Origin: Taibaiella sp.
Lineage (GTDB): Bacteria; Bacteroidota; Bacteroidia; Chitinophagales; Chitinophagaceae
NCBI GenBank assembly: GCA_016786705.1
Contig: JAEUVV010000007.1
Location: 1-64,000 of the forward strand
Length of the DNA stretch: 64,000 nt
Reading direction: 5' to 3'
This document shows, piece by piece, positions 18,981-27,067 of this stretch; position 1 is the first letter of the stretch, and each line of letters starts with the position of its first letter. A program made the translations under genes and the position numbers. Below the pieces are notes generated by a model. That model had not been told where the DNA came from. It saw only the letters and a program-made list of their open reading frames with translations, and did not search any database.

Positions 18981-19126
18981 TTCCCGGCGTATCGGTGAAA
19001 GTCCGTATAGATGTTTAGAAAAAGCGTACTGCTGATTTTAGGCACTAAGGGAGCGACCGGGTAATTTATTATTTGGAAGCACATACTTTCTTAATAGAAA
19101 AGCCATCCTTCGGGGTGGCTTTTTGT
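18981..19126 (+). ncRNA. Structured RNA-like element, copy E, with terminator
   Basis: CCCGG (18983-18987) pairs with CCGGG (19057-19061). Hairpin CGG-TGAAAGT-CCG (18993-19005). CTAAGGGAGCGA precedes the 3' strand. The downstream sequence through ATTTGGAAGC matches copy C, and a terminator (stem AAAAGCCATCC/GGGTGGCTTTT, 19098-19124) ends it. The closing stem is CCCGG/CCGGG instead of the CCTGG/CCAGG of A, B and D: compensatory change at one base pair. Confidence 0.6.
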
Positions 19127-19160
19127 GCAATAGAGGGGCAACGATAATGCGACGCAAAAT

Positions 19161-19190
19161 AAAAAAGCAGCTACAATTGCTTGTAAAGCT
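19161..19190 (-). terminator. Probable original terminator of the tRNA(CAT) gene
   Basis: On the minus strand an AGCT..ACAA / TTGT-AGCT stem with a 2-nt bulge is followed by GCTTTTTT. It lies just beyond the tRNA-like repeat at 19201. It fits as the terminator that once followed the tRNA gene before the island separated them. Confidence 0.5.
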
Positions 19191-19200
19191 TGATATTTAA

Positions 19201-19221
19201 GTGGTCTCACTTGGGCTTGAA
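19201..19221. repeat. Left attachment-site copy (tRNA 3'-end duplicate)
   Basis: This 21-bp segment (GTGGTCTCACTTGGGCTTGA plus one A) matches 24732-24752, the 3' end of the tRNA(CAT) gene, at 19 of 21 positions; both differences are transitions. Position and orientation are as expected for attL/attR of an element integrated into the tRNA 3' end. Confidence 0.7.
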
Positions 19222-19430
19222 GCTTATTAATTATACTTTATCATATATTATCAAATCAATCAAGAATTACAAAAGAAGAAAAGGGTTTGCTTGTTAAATT
19301 GGGCAATATATCACTCGGAGTATTTAGAGGAATAGTTTACGAAAAACAAGGTCCGCTGTTTTTATGGTACTTTGCTTCCTCTTCTAACTGATTAAACGGT
19401 CAAGGAAATATTATTTAAGTAAAATATTAA

Positions 19431-19452
19431 GCCCGGCTCACCGGGCTTTTTC
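19431..19452 (+). terminator. Intrinsic terminator
   Basis: AGCCCGG-CTCA-CCGGGCTTTTTC, a short strong hairpin with T-run, ending whatever reads rightwards from the island edge. It also lies just past the stop of the minus-strand gene at 19485. Confidence 0.75.
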
Positions 19453-19484
19453 ATGCAAAAAGGAGTCTGTTGGTTGCTTGAATA

Positions 19485-19835
19485 CTATCCAGGATCGACT
19501 ACAATTGTCTTACCATCGCTAACTAAGATGATAAAGTCATCTTCATTACCGTCATCTTCTTTTTTATTCTTCGTATCATTACGGTTCAAATAAATTTCGT
19601 AGGGAGTATTGAGTACTTCAACCTTACAATTCTTAGGAGCATTCTCACATTCAGGAGTGGTTAAATAATATGTGTCATCTTTGAAAGATAATGTGTAAAT
19701 AGAAACCTCTTTACCATCTATCAGAAACTTATCATTTACAAATTTGTAATTGGAAGATTTACTCCCCAAATCTTTTCGAATAAATGTATAGGGACTTATT
19801 AAATTTTTAAATTGTCCTGCGTCCATTACTTCCAT
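19485..19835 (-). CDS. Hypothetical 116-aa island protein
   Basis: The product has no signal peptide, is acidic and Lys/Asp rich, and contains a charged linker NRNDTKNKKEDDGNEDDF before a C-terminal beta segment (FIILVSDGKTIVVDPG). Segments such as YKFVNDKFLIDGKEVSIYTL suggest beta-strand content. I know no family. Low GC, like the rest of the island. The first ATG at 19835 is preceded by AT-rich sequence without a clear promoter; MDAG at residue 4 is an alternative start. Confidence 0.5.
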   Translation of the reverse strand: MEVMDAGQFKNLISPYTFIRKDLGSKSSNYKFVNDKFLIDGKEVSIYTLSFKDDTYYLTTPECENAPKNCKVEVLNTPYEIYLNRNDTKNKKEDDGNEDDFIILVSDGKTIVVDPG

Positions 19836-19957
19836 AACATTTTGGTTTAAATTTTTTACAATAATATCTAATCAAATATCCAAAGTCTTACTACGTAAAA
19901 CAATAGGGGCATTCCCGTATTTTCGTCACATATTTAGCCAAAATGACAGAATACTAG

Positions 19958-20176
19958 TACAATAAAAATAGAAAACTTTCGCTTTACTTTATTCCATCTC
20001 TATCATCTCTTTTCATCAAAATAATAAATGAACCGGGAAAAACTCAAAATAGAATAGATCTTTTATGTGTTTTCTATAAAAACAGAGGGGATTGTGAATT
20101 TGCAGGGTATGCTTATGATGTCAATTTAAAACCGAAAAATATTGCTTACAATATCACATTATCAGAGAATCTGTGA
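19958..20176 (+). pseudogene. Start-less coding remnant
   Basis: 72 codons are open between a TAG and a TGA with no ATG. The translation (for example QNRIDLLCVFYKNRGDCEF, then AGYAYDVNLKPKNIAYNITL) looks protein-like, not random. Probably the tail of a gene lost when the island decayed. Confidence 0.3.
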
Positions 20177-20279
20177 GAATTGATTCACCAAATGTAATAC
20201 TTGACATACTCCCAGGGCTTTCAGTAAACAGCAATTATTAGCGCTAAGAAATTAACTTCCAGATAATTGACTATCTAAC

Positions 20280-20345
20280 ATCCGGTAATGTGCACAAATC
20301 ACTATTAATGAAACAATATCACATTACCGGATTTAGCTATTTTTG
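20280..20345 (+). promoter_or_regulatory. Inverted repeat and TAnnTTTG box before the 655-aa gene
   Basis: ATCCGGTAATGTG (20280-20292) is perfectly complementary to CACATTACCGGAT (20320-20332), a 13-bp dyad with a 27-nt spacer. TATTTTTG follows at 20338-20345, 68 nt before the ATG at 20414. It looks like an operator placed over the -33 region. Confidence 0.55.
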
Positions 20346-20413
20346 TATGAATATCATCATCACAAATAGTAATCTTTAAAAGATTATTTCTCCTAAAAAT
20401 TTATACTTTAAAC

Positions 20414-22381
20414 ATGTATAATAATATATTAGAACCGCTCAAAACAATCAATGATATTGTTTATTGTCTCATAATAGAAATTAAATTTATCATAAAGCAG
20501 CCATTAGAATTAATTTGGCCAGGTTATCTTGATGATAATCTATTTGAATTAAAAGAAAGACTAGGGCAAACGGAAGAATCTGTTCAACGTAGAATAGCAC
20601 TTTTATATAAAAAAGATATTGAAAATTTCAATGATAGCGAGCGGAATTTATTGAATTTTGAAATCGCTGACAAAATTGACCAAACTCAATCCTTACTGGA
20701 CTCATTTTTTGATAGTATTAAAACCCTACAGGCGGATAGGGATTCTAATACGAATACTTTGAAAAACGTAATTGAAAAAGGTAGCCTTTATTATATTGAA
20801 GTATCTCAAATGATAAGCCTCATCAAACAAACTGTGACAAAATCAACACAAGGAGAAGTAGATGATAATAGTAAAAATATTAAACTGAGTGAACAAACTG
20901 TTATAAGCAAACCACTCAAAGTGGCCTTAAATCCAGAAAATCAGAAAAATAGCATTATGGATTTTGATATACAAAATTTTAGAATTGTAAGATATGTTTC
21001 TTCTATCTGTGAATTTTTGGGGGAATTATATACAAAAAAAACAAGTGAACAGTCTATACCCTCTAACTTTCAAGATGATGCGTTAGAGATAATATATTCG
21101 GAGTTCAGGACTATTGACACTGAAGGACTGAAAAATCGTCTTGCACTGTATTTTACTCAAGATACTCAAAGTCTAACATTAAGTGAATATGAGTTATACT
21201 GCAATAAGGTAAAAGAAGACATTGAATATTGTGATTTAATTCTATACCAATTTGGTAATGAATTTGAAGAAGACAACAAGCTAGATTTTTCTTTTTGCCA
21301 AATAAGAAATACCATAAATACTGAAATTAGGAAGAAAGATTTCTACTTCTATCAAACTGGACAAAAAATACATCCCTCTTCCAATCTTTTTGAATTAATA
21401 AAAGAAATGGAAGTATGGATCATTAGAATTCTGTTCTTCATGAAAAATTTAGCTATAGATGGAGAAAAATTTGAATCGATAATTAATTCGAATAGTTCCA
21501 ATACTATTTCTAAAAAGCTAAAAAAATTATTTGGAAAGATAGCAGAAATAGATTCAAAATATGAAGATGAAGATGAATCAGACCCAGGGCACTCAATTAG
21601 TCGTATAATTGAAACATTTGGATATGTTGAAGACAAACCAAAGCATTTAGATGAAGTAACAAGTAGCTTAGGAGTTTTTGTCATGTCCCTTACTCATGGA
21701 ACAGATGGGGCAAATATTCCTACTGAATTGGCACTTCGGGTGCTATTCGAAAAAAACACTAAAGAAATGAATTTAGAAGAAATTCAGTTCTACAAGCAAA
21801 ATTTACTGAATGAGTATACGAGAGTAGATAGTAAATACAAAGAATTACTTGACGAGTGTAAAAAATGGAGTGAATATATCAATACTGAGGACGAAGAAAT
21901 TTTTTTCATCTGGGGCGTAAATAGAATTGGTGAATGGCCGGAATTCGAAACCGCATTTGAAGAAAGATTTAAACCTTTATTAAGCGTGATTGGAAGCGAC
22001 AAAGATGCTCCAATTAAAAACAAAAGAGAAAACGAAGAATTTCAGAAATTAAGTGTAGCAACTCAACCAATTAATAATGGTAAAGAATCAACTTTAAAAT
22101 CAGAAGGCAACCAACATAATGGAAATAACATTATCAAATTAAAATGGCTTGGAACGCCCTCTCAATTTGGCTATATTATACAAGAATTAATCGGGAAAGG
22201 TTTTATAGAAAAACCTACGAGAAGTTATAAAAAAGATGCCGAAGTGTATTTATCAATTTTTGATATTGATACAAAACAAAGTACTCTTGAAAAAGAAATT
22301 AGCACATCAGAGAATCAAAATTCCTTATCTGAAGAAAATCGAGAAAAGATAAAAATCTCACACATAAACTCATTAAAATAA
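20414..22381 (+). CDS. Large island protein of unknown function
   Basis: A 655-aa, low-GC, mostly helical and acidic protein without signal peptide or membrane segments. The first ~560 residues match nothing I know. An acidic patch EDEDESD lies near residue 387. The last ~85 residues (IKLKWLGTPSQFGYIIQEL ... FIEKP...IFDID...STLEKEI) resemble a small C-terminal module I associate with Bacteroidota mobile-element proteins, possibly winged-helix-like; that is recall, not a search. It is the main cargo of the island and has its own dyad-controlled promoter. Defence, transfer or regulation are all possible. Confidence 0.7.
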   Translation: MYNNILEPLKTINDIVYCLIIEIKFIIKQPLELIWPGYLDDNLFELKERLGQTEESVQRRIALLYKKDIENFNDSERNLLNFEIADKIDQTQSLLDSFFDSIKTLQADRDSNTNTLKNVIEKGSLYYIEVSQMISLIKQTVTKSTQGEVDDNSKNIKLSEQTVISKPLKVALNPENQKNSIMDFDIQNFRIVRYVSSICEFLGELYTKKTSEQSIPSNFQDDALEIIYSEFRTIDTEGLKNRLALYFTQDTQSLTLSEYELYCNKVKEDIEYCDLILYQFGNEFEEDNKLDFSFCQIRNTINTEIRKKDFYFYQTGQKIHPSSNLFELIKEMEVWIIRILFFMKNLAIDGEKFESIINSNSSNTISKKLKKLFGKIAEIDSKYEDEDESDPGHSISRIIETFGYVEDKPKHLDEVTSSLGVFVMSLTHGTDGANIPTELALRVLFEKNTKEMNLEEIQFYKQNLLNEYTRVDSKYKELLDECKKWSEYINTEDEEIFFIWGVNRIGEWPEFETAFEERFKPLLSVIGSDKDAPIKNKRENEEFQKLSVATQPINNGKESTLKSEGNQHNGNNIIKLKWLGTPSQFGYIIQELIGKGFIEKPTRSYKKDAEVYLSIFDIDTKQSTLEKEISTSENQNSLSEENREKIKISHINSLK

Positions 22382-22466
22382 ATTTCCGAAAGTAATCCGA
22401 AAGTAGCGAAAGTAAAAGCTGGTTAATAGTACTTTTCTTTGCATTAAGAATCAAAAAACAAATTCA

Positions 22467-22791
22467 ATGCAAGAACAACAAATGGTATTGACGAGCAACG
22501 AAGCGCTTAAGCTAATGCTTACAGAAACAATTGAGGGTATAATAAATAAAGCAGTCAAAATCAAAAAGCCAACAGGAAGTCAATGTAAATACAGAGATTG
22601 GCAAATTGCTCACAAGAAAGGAGACGGCTAAATTATTTGGAGTAAGCCTGGTCACGTTTCATGAGTGGGTCAAAGCCGGGAAAGTAAAAAGCTTTCGGAT
22701 CGGTAAAGCTGTTCGCTTCAAAGAAGAGGATGTAATGGCAGCACTGCAGGAGCAAAAGTTCGGAACCTTACCCAAAAGCATTAACTTATAG
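22467..22791 (+). pseudogene. Frameshifted excisionase-like HTH gene
   Basis: One frame starts at 22467 (MQEQQMVLTSNEALKLMLTE...INKAVKIKK) and stops at 22631. A +1 frame carries the HTH part (LLTRKETAKLFGVSLVTFHE, then W and KAGKVKSFRIGKAVRFKE) to 22791 and has no ATG; its only start would be a TTG. Removing one A from the AAAAA run at 22563-22567 joins them into a 107-aa protein of the usual size for this MerR/excisionase-type HTH family of Bacteroidota. It is a mutation, a sequencing error or, less likely, programmed +1 shifting. Confidence 0.7.
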
Positions 22792-22832
22792 CTAGATGCA
22801 CGTAAATTCTTTCATCAATTAAAAATTAGACT

Positions 22833-23147
22833 ATGGATATTATCAGTAAAAATAAAGTCAGTTTTGAAGATATGCCAAAATTGATTGCAATGTTAATCAG
22901 CAAAATTGAGTCTCTTGAATCCAAGTTTATCGAATCTGAAAAGAGATTCAAATTAATGAAAGATAAAGGTGAACTTCTCAAAGGCTATAAGGCCATATCC
23001 AAAAGATATAATATTGGGAGTAGTGAAATAGCCAAATTAATCGTAAAAGGTGCGCCATTAATGAAGATTGGTAGAGCCTATCAATGTTACACTAATGAAA
23101 TGGATGCCTACTTTGAGAGCATTCAACCATTCAGGCAAAAAAAATAA
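22833..23147 (+). CDS. Small DNA-binding-like island protein
   Basis: A 104-aa protein. The N-terminal half is a coiled coil (LIAMLISKIESLESKFIESE). The C-terminal half looks like a helix-turn-helix/excisionase fold: KGYKAISKRYNIGSSEIAKL, then a wing-like GAPLMKIGRAYQCYTNEMDAYF. The layout is that of small Bacteroidota excisionase-like proteins. Located between the frameshifted HTH gene and the KilA-N gene on the same strand; likely regulation or excision. Confidence 0.6.
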   Translation: MDIISKNKVSFEDMPKLIAMLISKIESLESKFIESEKRFKLMKDKGELLKGYKAISKRYNIGSSEIAKLIVKGAPLMKIGRAYQCYTNEMDAYFESIQPFRQKK

Positions 23148-23217
23148 GCACTAATTCATATTAAAACAACTAACGTATAGCCGCGATTGGCGGAGCTATG
23201 CTCAAAATTCTCACATC

Positions 23218-24018
23218 ATGAGTATGCAAGTATTCAACTATAATGGTCATAATATTTCTTTTGATACCAACAATGGTGCTTTTATAAATGCAACGGAAAT
23301 GGCCAAACCATTTAACAAGTTTCCTAAGGATTGGGCGAATCTTAAATCTACCCAGGACTTTTTAAATGCACTAGAAAGTGAAAGGGGAATTCCCCTATCA
23401 CAATTAATCTTAATACGAAAAGGAAATAGTAGCAGTTTTGATCAGGGCACATGGATGCACGAGGATGCCGCGATTGAGTTTGCCAGGTGGTTAAGCCCCC
23501 GTTTTGCTATCTGGTGCAATGATCGTATTAAAGAACTGCTAGCACATGGTTTTACTGCAACGGCCCCTACCCTGGAGCAAATGATCGCGAACCCGGACAC
23601 TATTATTCAACTGGCAACGGCGCTCAAATCAGAACGGGCCGAAAAGGACAGGCTTTCAGAGCAGAACCGGCTGCAGCAGGATCAGTTAAAGATATCTGCA
23701 CCAAAGGTTGAGTTCTTTGATAACGTACTTCAAAGCCAAAGCACCTACAATACTAACCAGATTGCCAAAGAACTGGGCATGAGCGCGATCACTTTGAATA
23801 AGCGCTTGCAAAATATTGGCATCCAATATAAACAGGCCGGTCAGTGGCTATTGTACCACAAATACCAGGATAAAGGATATACCAAAACACGCACCAGTAC
23901 TTATACCGACACATCCGGAGTTACTCAAACAACAATGCAGACAGTTTGGACAGAAAAGGGCCGGCTTTTCATTCACCTATTAATAAAACAGGAGAAAGCG
24001 AAACAATCTCATCTATAA
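23218..24018 (+). CDS. KilA-N / phage antirepressor protein
   Basis: The 266-aa product has an N-terminal KilA-N DNA-binding domain (about residues 8-108: FINATEMAKPFNKFPKDW ... GTWMHEDAAIEFARWLSPRF). A basic coiled region follows, then a C-terminal KilAC/ANT domain (about 155-255: YNTNQIAKELGMSAITLNKR ... GQWLLYHKY). Proteins of this build act as phage antirepressors or regulators. GC rises in the second half compared with the neighbouring island genes, which may mark a mosaic. It supports a phage-like origin for the island. Confidence 0.85.
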   Translation: MSMQVFNYNGHNISFDTNNGAFINATEMAKPFNKFPKDWANLKSTQDFLNALESERGIPLSQLILIRKGNSSSFDQGTWMHEDAAIEFARWLSPRFAIWCNDRIKELLAHGFTATAPTLEQMIANPDTIIQLATALKSERAEKDRLSEQNRLQQDQLKISAPKVEFFDNVLQSQSTYNTNQIAKELGMSAITLNKRLQNIGIQYKQAGQWLLYHKYQDKGYTKTRTSTYTDTSGVTQTTMQTVWTEKGRLFIHLLIKQEKAKQSHL

Positions 24019-24073
24019 AATTTGATTATTGGATCTTATTAGCCTATACTTTTCTTACTAAAACAAATCTAAC

Positions 24074-24331
24074 ATGAACCACACTCAACACTCAGGAGCA
24101 GCCCTCCCTCAACCAGGTCAATCTATTGAAATAACCGAGATTGTGTCTGTAAGTGACATTAAGACTTTAAGGGAAGAAAATAAGGCTTTAAAAGAAGAAT
24201 TAAATCATAAATCAGATACGTTAATTGAGCTAGGCACAAAGCTTGAAGCATTAAATGAGTCCTATGAAGCACTACTAACCGTTGCAACCAGATATCTCGC
24301 GGAGTCGGACAAACTAAAACAGCAGGCTTAG
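24074..24331 (+). CDS. Small coiled-coil island protein
   Basis: An 85-aa protein with a Pro/Gln-rich start (MNHTQHSGAALPQPGQSIE) and a long heptad-rich helix (SDIKTLREENKALKEELNHK ... LGTKLEALNESYEALL). No enzymatic motif. 55 bp downstream of the KilA-N gene, probably in one transcript. Function unknown; oligomerisation or a partner for the KilA-N protein is a guess. Confidence 0.6.
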   Translation: MNHTQHSGAALPQPGQSIEITEIVSVSDIKTLREENKALKEELNHKSDTLIELGTKLEALNESYEALLTVATRYLAESDKLKQQA

Positions 24332-24354
24332 TAATCTCCTATAAACACTCTTAG

Positions 24355-24537
24355 ATGAAATATGTCGAACTGATTAATCAATTTTGGCAAGAGTAAGCTA
24401 AGAATGCACTAGAAATGATTGAAAGAATGCGAGTCTTAGGAGCATCTACATCTGAGATATTAGAACTAGAGCAAAAATGCCTGGAATTTAAAGAAAAAGT
24501 AATGCTTATTATCTCGAAAGATGGGATGAGAGATTAA
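24355..24537 (+). pseudogene. Decayed gene start with in-frame stop
   Basis: The frame begins MKYVELINQFWQE, resembling the opening of small replication-initiator or DnaD-like proteins on Bacteroidota mobile elements, and hits TAA at 24394. The same frame reopens to 24537 (AKNALEMIERMRVLGAST ... VMLIISKDGMRD). It is either a broken gene or a separate 40-aa helical peptide from the ATG at 24415. Confidence 0.35.
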
Positions 24538-24686
24538 GGAAAGTATAAATGTAAATTAATGGGTTTGAGATTTCCTTAATCCGCTCCTTTATCTTAAGGC
24601 TTAATGTCTCAGACAATATTCCAAACCTCTCAATTCCTGTAATCAATGATCAATTCCATTATTTCAGATCGTACCAAATCTAATTA

Positions 24687-24720
24687 TAAAAAAATAACGC
24701 ACTGATATACAGTGCGTTAT
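24687..24720 (-). terminator. Intrinsic terminator of tRNA(CAT)
   Basis: On the minus strand ATAACGCACTG-TATAT-CAGTGCGTTAT followed by TTTTTT, 12 bp beyond the tRNA 3' end. It lies inside the island boundary, so the element supplied it. Confidence 0.85.
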
Positions 24721-24732
24721 CTACTTAAATTG

Positions 24733-24806
24733 TGGTCCCACTCGGGCTTGAACCAAGGACCCCCTGATTATGAGTCAGGTGCTCTAACCAACTGAGCTAT
24801 AGGACC
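24733..24806 (-). tRNA. tRNA-Met (or tRNA-Ile2), anticodon CAT
   Basis: 74-nt cloverleaf through the discriminator. Acceptor GGTCCTA pairs with TGGGACC (two G-U type contacts); D-arm GCTCAGTTGGTTAGAGC; anticodon stem CCTGA/TCAGG around CTCATAA; T-arm CTTGG-TTCAAGC-CCGAG. The CAT anticodon means elongator Met, or Ile2 if C34 is modified to lysidine; the sequence alone does not settle it. It is not an initiator-type tRNA. Its 3' end is the attachment site of the 19.2-24.75 kb island. Confidence 0.9.
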
Positions 24807-24835
24807 AAACGGGACATTTATCCCGTAAAGGAGTG

Positions 24836-24843
24836 CAAATATA
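24836..24843 (-). promoter_or_regulatory. tRNA(CAT) promoter box
   Basis: TATATTTG on the minus strand followed by CACTCC, the initiator shared by all tRNA promoters in the window. Confidence 0.6.
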
Positions 24844-24902
24844 CGCAATATTATTTTCTGGCAAAATTTTAAAAACCTTTTTTGATAGCCAAGCAAAAAA
24901 AC

Positions 24903-24910
24903 TATATTTG
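24903..24910 (+). promoter_or_regulatory. TAnnTTTG box of the DUF3467 gene
   Basis: TATATTTG, 41 nt upstream of the ATG at 24952. The tRNA(CAT) promoter is divergent from it. Confidence 0.55.
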
Positions 24911-24951
24911 CTTTATAAATAAATTTAAAAATTTTAAAAGGAAACATCAAA

Positions 24952-25272
24952 ATGGCCGATCAACAAAACCAGGATCAAGGAATCAATATCGAACTGACCG
25001 ACGACCAAGCAAACGGGTTATACTCTAACCTTGCTATCATCACCCACTCTTACTCTGAATTCGTTTTAGACTTCATCAGCATCATGCCGGGTATGCCTAA
25101 AGCTAAAGTAGGCTCCCGTGTGGTTATGACCCCGCATAACGCGAAACGTTTAATGCGCGCTTTAATCGATAACGTAAAACGCTACGAATCTCAAAACGGA
25201 TTGATCAAAGACGAGCCTAACCAGGAAGGTGGTATGCCAATGAATTTTGGCGGCGCTACCGGCGAAGCTTAA
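24952..25272 (+). CDS. DUF3467 domain protein
   Basis: A 106-aa cytoplasmic protein that fills the DUF3467 family end to end: INIELTDDQANGLYSNLAII, then THSYSEFVLDFISIMPG, then VMTPHNAKRLMRALIDNVKR. The Gly/Met-rich tail (EGGMPMNFGGATGEA) is variable in the family. Function is not established. Codon use is strongly biased, suggesting good expression. It stands alone between its promoter and a terminator. Confidence 0.9.
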   Translation: MADQQNQDQGINIELTDDQANGLYSNLAIITHSYSEFVLDFISIMPGMPKAKVGSRVVMTPHNAKRLMRALIDNVKRYESQNGLIKDEPNQEGGMPMNFGGATGEA

Positions 25273-25288
25273 TCTGATACACTTTTTT

Positions 25289-25321
25289 TAAAGAGACTGT
25301 CTTCCGGCAGTCTCTTTTTTC
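25289..25321 (+). terminator. Intrinsic terminator
   Basis: AAGAGACTG-TCTTCCGG-CAGTCTCTTTTTT after the DUF3467 gene. Confidence 0.85.
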
Positions 25322-25346
25322 ATTTTAAAATGGCAAAAATTCATCG

Positions 25347-25354
25347 TAATTTTG
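25347..25354 (+). promoter_or_regulatory. TAnnTTTG box of guaA
   Basis: TAATTTTG, 38 nt upstream of the guaA ATG. Confidence 0.55.
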
Positions 25355-25392
25355 CAGCCTGTAATTAATCAATAGCAATTCCATTATTTTCA

Positions 25393-26925
25393 ATGAACGA
25401 AAAAATACTCATCCTCGACTTCGGATCCCAGTACACCCAACTGATCGCGCGCAGCATCAGGGAGCTTAATGTTTACTGTGAAATTGTACCCTGCCTCAAA
25501 CCATTGGAATTAACGGAAGATGTAAAGGGTATCATTTTATCCGGCAGTCCCTTCTCTGTTAATGATGAAAACGCCCCGAAACCGGACGTAGCGCAATGGG
25601 CCGATAAAGTACCGGTCTTAGGCGTTTGCTATGGCGCGCAGCTTATGGCGCAGCAATTCGGCGGTTTTGTAGGCAAGTCCAGCAGCAGGGAGTATGGAAG
25701 AGCGCATTTGGTAATTACAGAACATGATCCTTTCCTGAAAGGGATCGAAGAAGGCTCACAGGTATGGATGAGCCATAGCGACAGCATTAAAGAACTGCCA
25801 GAAGGCTTTACCCTGCTGGCCAAAACCAACAGTATTCCTGTTGCCGCCTACCGTGTCGATAAATTCCAAAAGCCCGTATACGGCATACAATTTCACCCGG
25901 AGGTAACCCACAGTACCCAGGGCCGCGATATTATCCAGAATTTCGTGGTAGACATTTGCAGCTGTACCCAAAACTGGACCCCGGCCGCTTATGTAGATGA
26001 AACAATAGCTTCTTTAAAAGAAACTTTAGGTGATGCCAAAGTTGTGATGGCGCTGAGCGGAGGAGTAGATTCTACCGTGGCGGCCACCCTGATTCACAGG
26101 GCTATCGGCGATAACCTGTACTGTATTTTCGTAGATAACGGCTTATTACGGAAAAATGAATTTGAACAAGTATTAGAAAGCTATAAGGTTTTAGGTCTGA
26201 ATGTAAAAGGTATCAATGCCAAAGACCGTTTTTACGAAAAACTGGCAGGCGTAAGCGATCCGGAAGGAAAACGTAAGATCATCGGCGGCCTGTTTATAGA
26301 TATTTTCCAGGAAGAAGCCCATCACTTACAAGATGTGAGTTTCTTAGGCCAGGGCACTATCTACCCTGATGTGATCGAATCGGTATCTGTTAACGGACCG
26401 TCTGTTACGATCAAGTCGCACCACAACGTGGGCGGCCTGCCGGAAAAAATGAATTTAAAATTAGTAGAGCCTTTACGTTTCCTGTTTAAAGACGAGGTAA
26501 GACGTGTAGGTAAAGAATTAGGCTTGCAAGCCTCCTTCCTGGAGCGCCATCCTTTCCCGGGACCGGGTTTAGGTATCCGTATCTTAGGTGCGGTTAGCCC
26601 GGAGAAAGTACAGATGCTGCAGGATGCGGATGACATTTACGTAAGGCACCTGAAAGATACCGGTGAATACAATAATGTATGGCAGGCGGGCACCATCTTG
26701 CTGCCGGTACAAAGCGTAGGCGTAATGGGCGACGAAAGAACTTACGAATTCACAGTAGCTTTACGCGCCGTCACTTCGGTTGATGGTATGACGGCCGACT
26801 GGGCACACCTGCCTTATGATTTCCTGGCTAAAGTATCCAACGATATTATCAATAACGTACGCGGCATCAACCGTGTAGTGTATGATATCAGCTCCAAACC
26901 ACCGGCTACCATCGAGTGGGAATAA
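25393..26925 (+). CDS. guaA: GMP synthase (glutamine-hydrolysing)
   Basis: Converts XMP to GMP using ATP and glutamine, the last step of guanine nucleotide synthesis. The 510-aa protein has the class I glutaminase domain (nucleophile Cys79 in GVCYGAQ, His168 and Glu170 in FHPEV), the ATP pyrophosphatase domain (P-loop SGGVDS at 222-227), and the C-terminal dimerisation domain ending in the conserved KPPATIEWE. The length is normal. Monocistronic, with its own promoter and terminator. Confidence 0.98.
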   Translation: MNEKILILDFGSQYTQLIARSIRELNVYCEIVPCLKPLELTEDVKGIILSGSPFSVNDENAPKPDVAQWADKVPVLGVCYGAQLMAQQFGGFVGKSSSREYGRAHLVITEHDPFLKGIEEGSQVWMSHSDSIKELPEGFTLLAKTNSIPVAAYRVDKFQKPVYGIQFHPEVTHSTQGRDIIQNFVVDICSCTQNWTPAAYVDETIASLKETLGDAKVVMALSGGVDSTVAATLIHRAIGDNLYCIFVDNGLLRKNEFEQVLESYKVLGLNVKGINAKDRFYEKLAGVSDPEGKRKIIGGLFIDIFQEEAHHLQDVSFLGQGTIYPDVIESVSVNGPSVTIKSHHNVGGLPEKMNLKLVEPLRFLFKDEVRRVGKELGLQASFLERHPFPGPGLGIRILGAVSPEKVQMLQDADDIYVRHLKDTGEYNNVWQAGTILLPVQSVGVMGDERTYEFTVALRAVTSVDGMTADWAHLPYDFLAKVSNDIINNVRGINRVVYDISSKPPATIEWE

Positions 26926-26951
26926 GCTTTTATCCTAAAATCCTATTATAT

Positions 26952-26985
26952 CATAGCAGGTTTCTCAAAACCTGCTATGTTTTTA
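26952..26985 (+). terminator. Intrinsic terminator of guaA
   Basis: Perfect 12-bp stem CATAGCAGGTTT with its complement, 4-nt loop, followed by TTTTT. Confidence 0.88.
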
Positions 26986-27067
26986 ACACCCACCTAAGAA
27001 AAAGCATTTCCATAAATAGTACGTCTATATATACAGACAGCATATTCACATTACAAGTATTAGTACC

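Larger units (their letters stand above)
19201..24752. mobile_element. Degenerate genomic island in a tRNA(CAT) gene
   Basis: About 5.55 kb lies between the imperfect 21-bp repeats. The content is AT-rich and phage- or plasmid-like: a 655-aa unknown, a frameshifted excisionase-like HTH gene, a second small HTH-like protein, a KilA-N antirepressor-like gene, and gene remnants. There is no integrase, so it is either a deletion relic or a satellite that needs an integrase supplied from elsewhere. A 56-codon open stretch without a start (19221-19390, containing EEKGLLVKLGNISLGVF) may be another remnant. Confidence 0.6.

Noticed and set aside
18993..19005. GGTGAAAGTCC looks like part of group II introns or RNase P RNA
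   Set aside because: None of the other conserved parts (domain V stem, P4 partner) is present, and other copies change the loop to TGTAAGT or TGCAAGT.
8924..19126. Integron attC sites or retron ncRNA for the stem-closed elements
   Set aside because: No RYYYAAC/GTTRRRY core sites, no integron integrase and no reverse transcriptase in the window.
23383..23400. GGGGAATTCCCC as a fourth regulon motif
   Set aside because: It lies inside the KilA-N coding region, lacks the AGTATAGGA half and has no GANNTTTG box 18 nt away.
24768..24950. A 60-codon minus-strand open frame ending in GPIAQLVRAPDS
   Set aside because: It is read through the tRNA(CAT) gene; this peptide ending is a classic product of mistranslating tRNA DNA.
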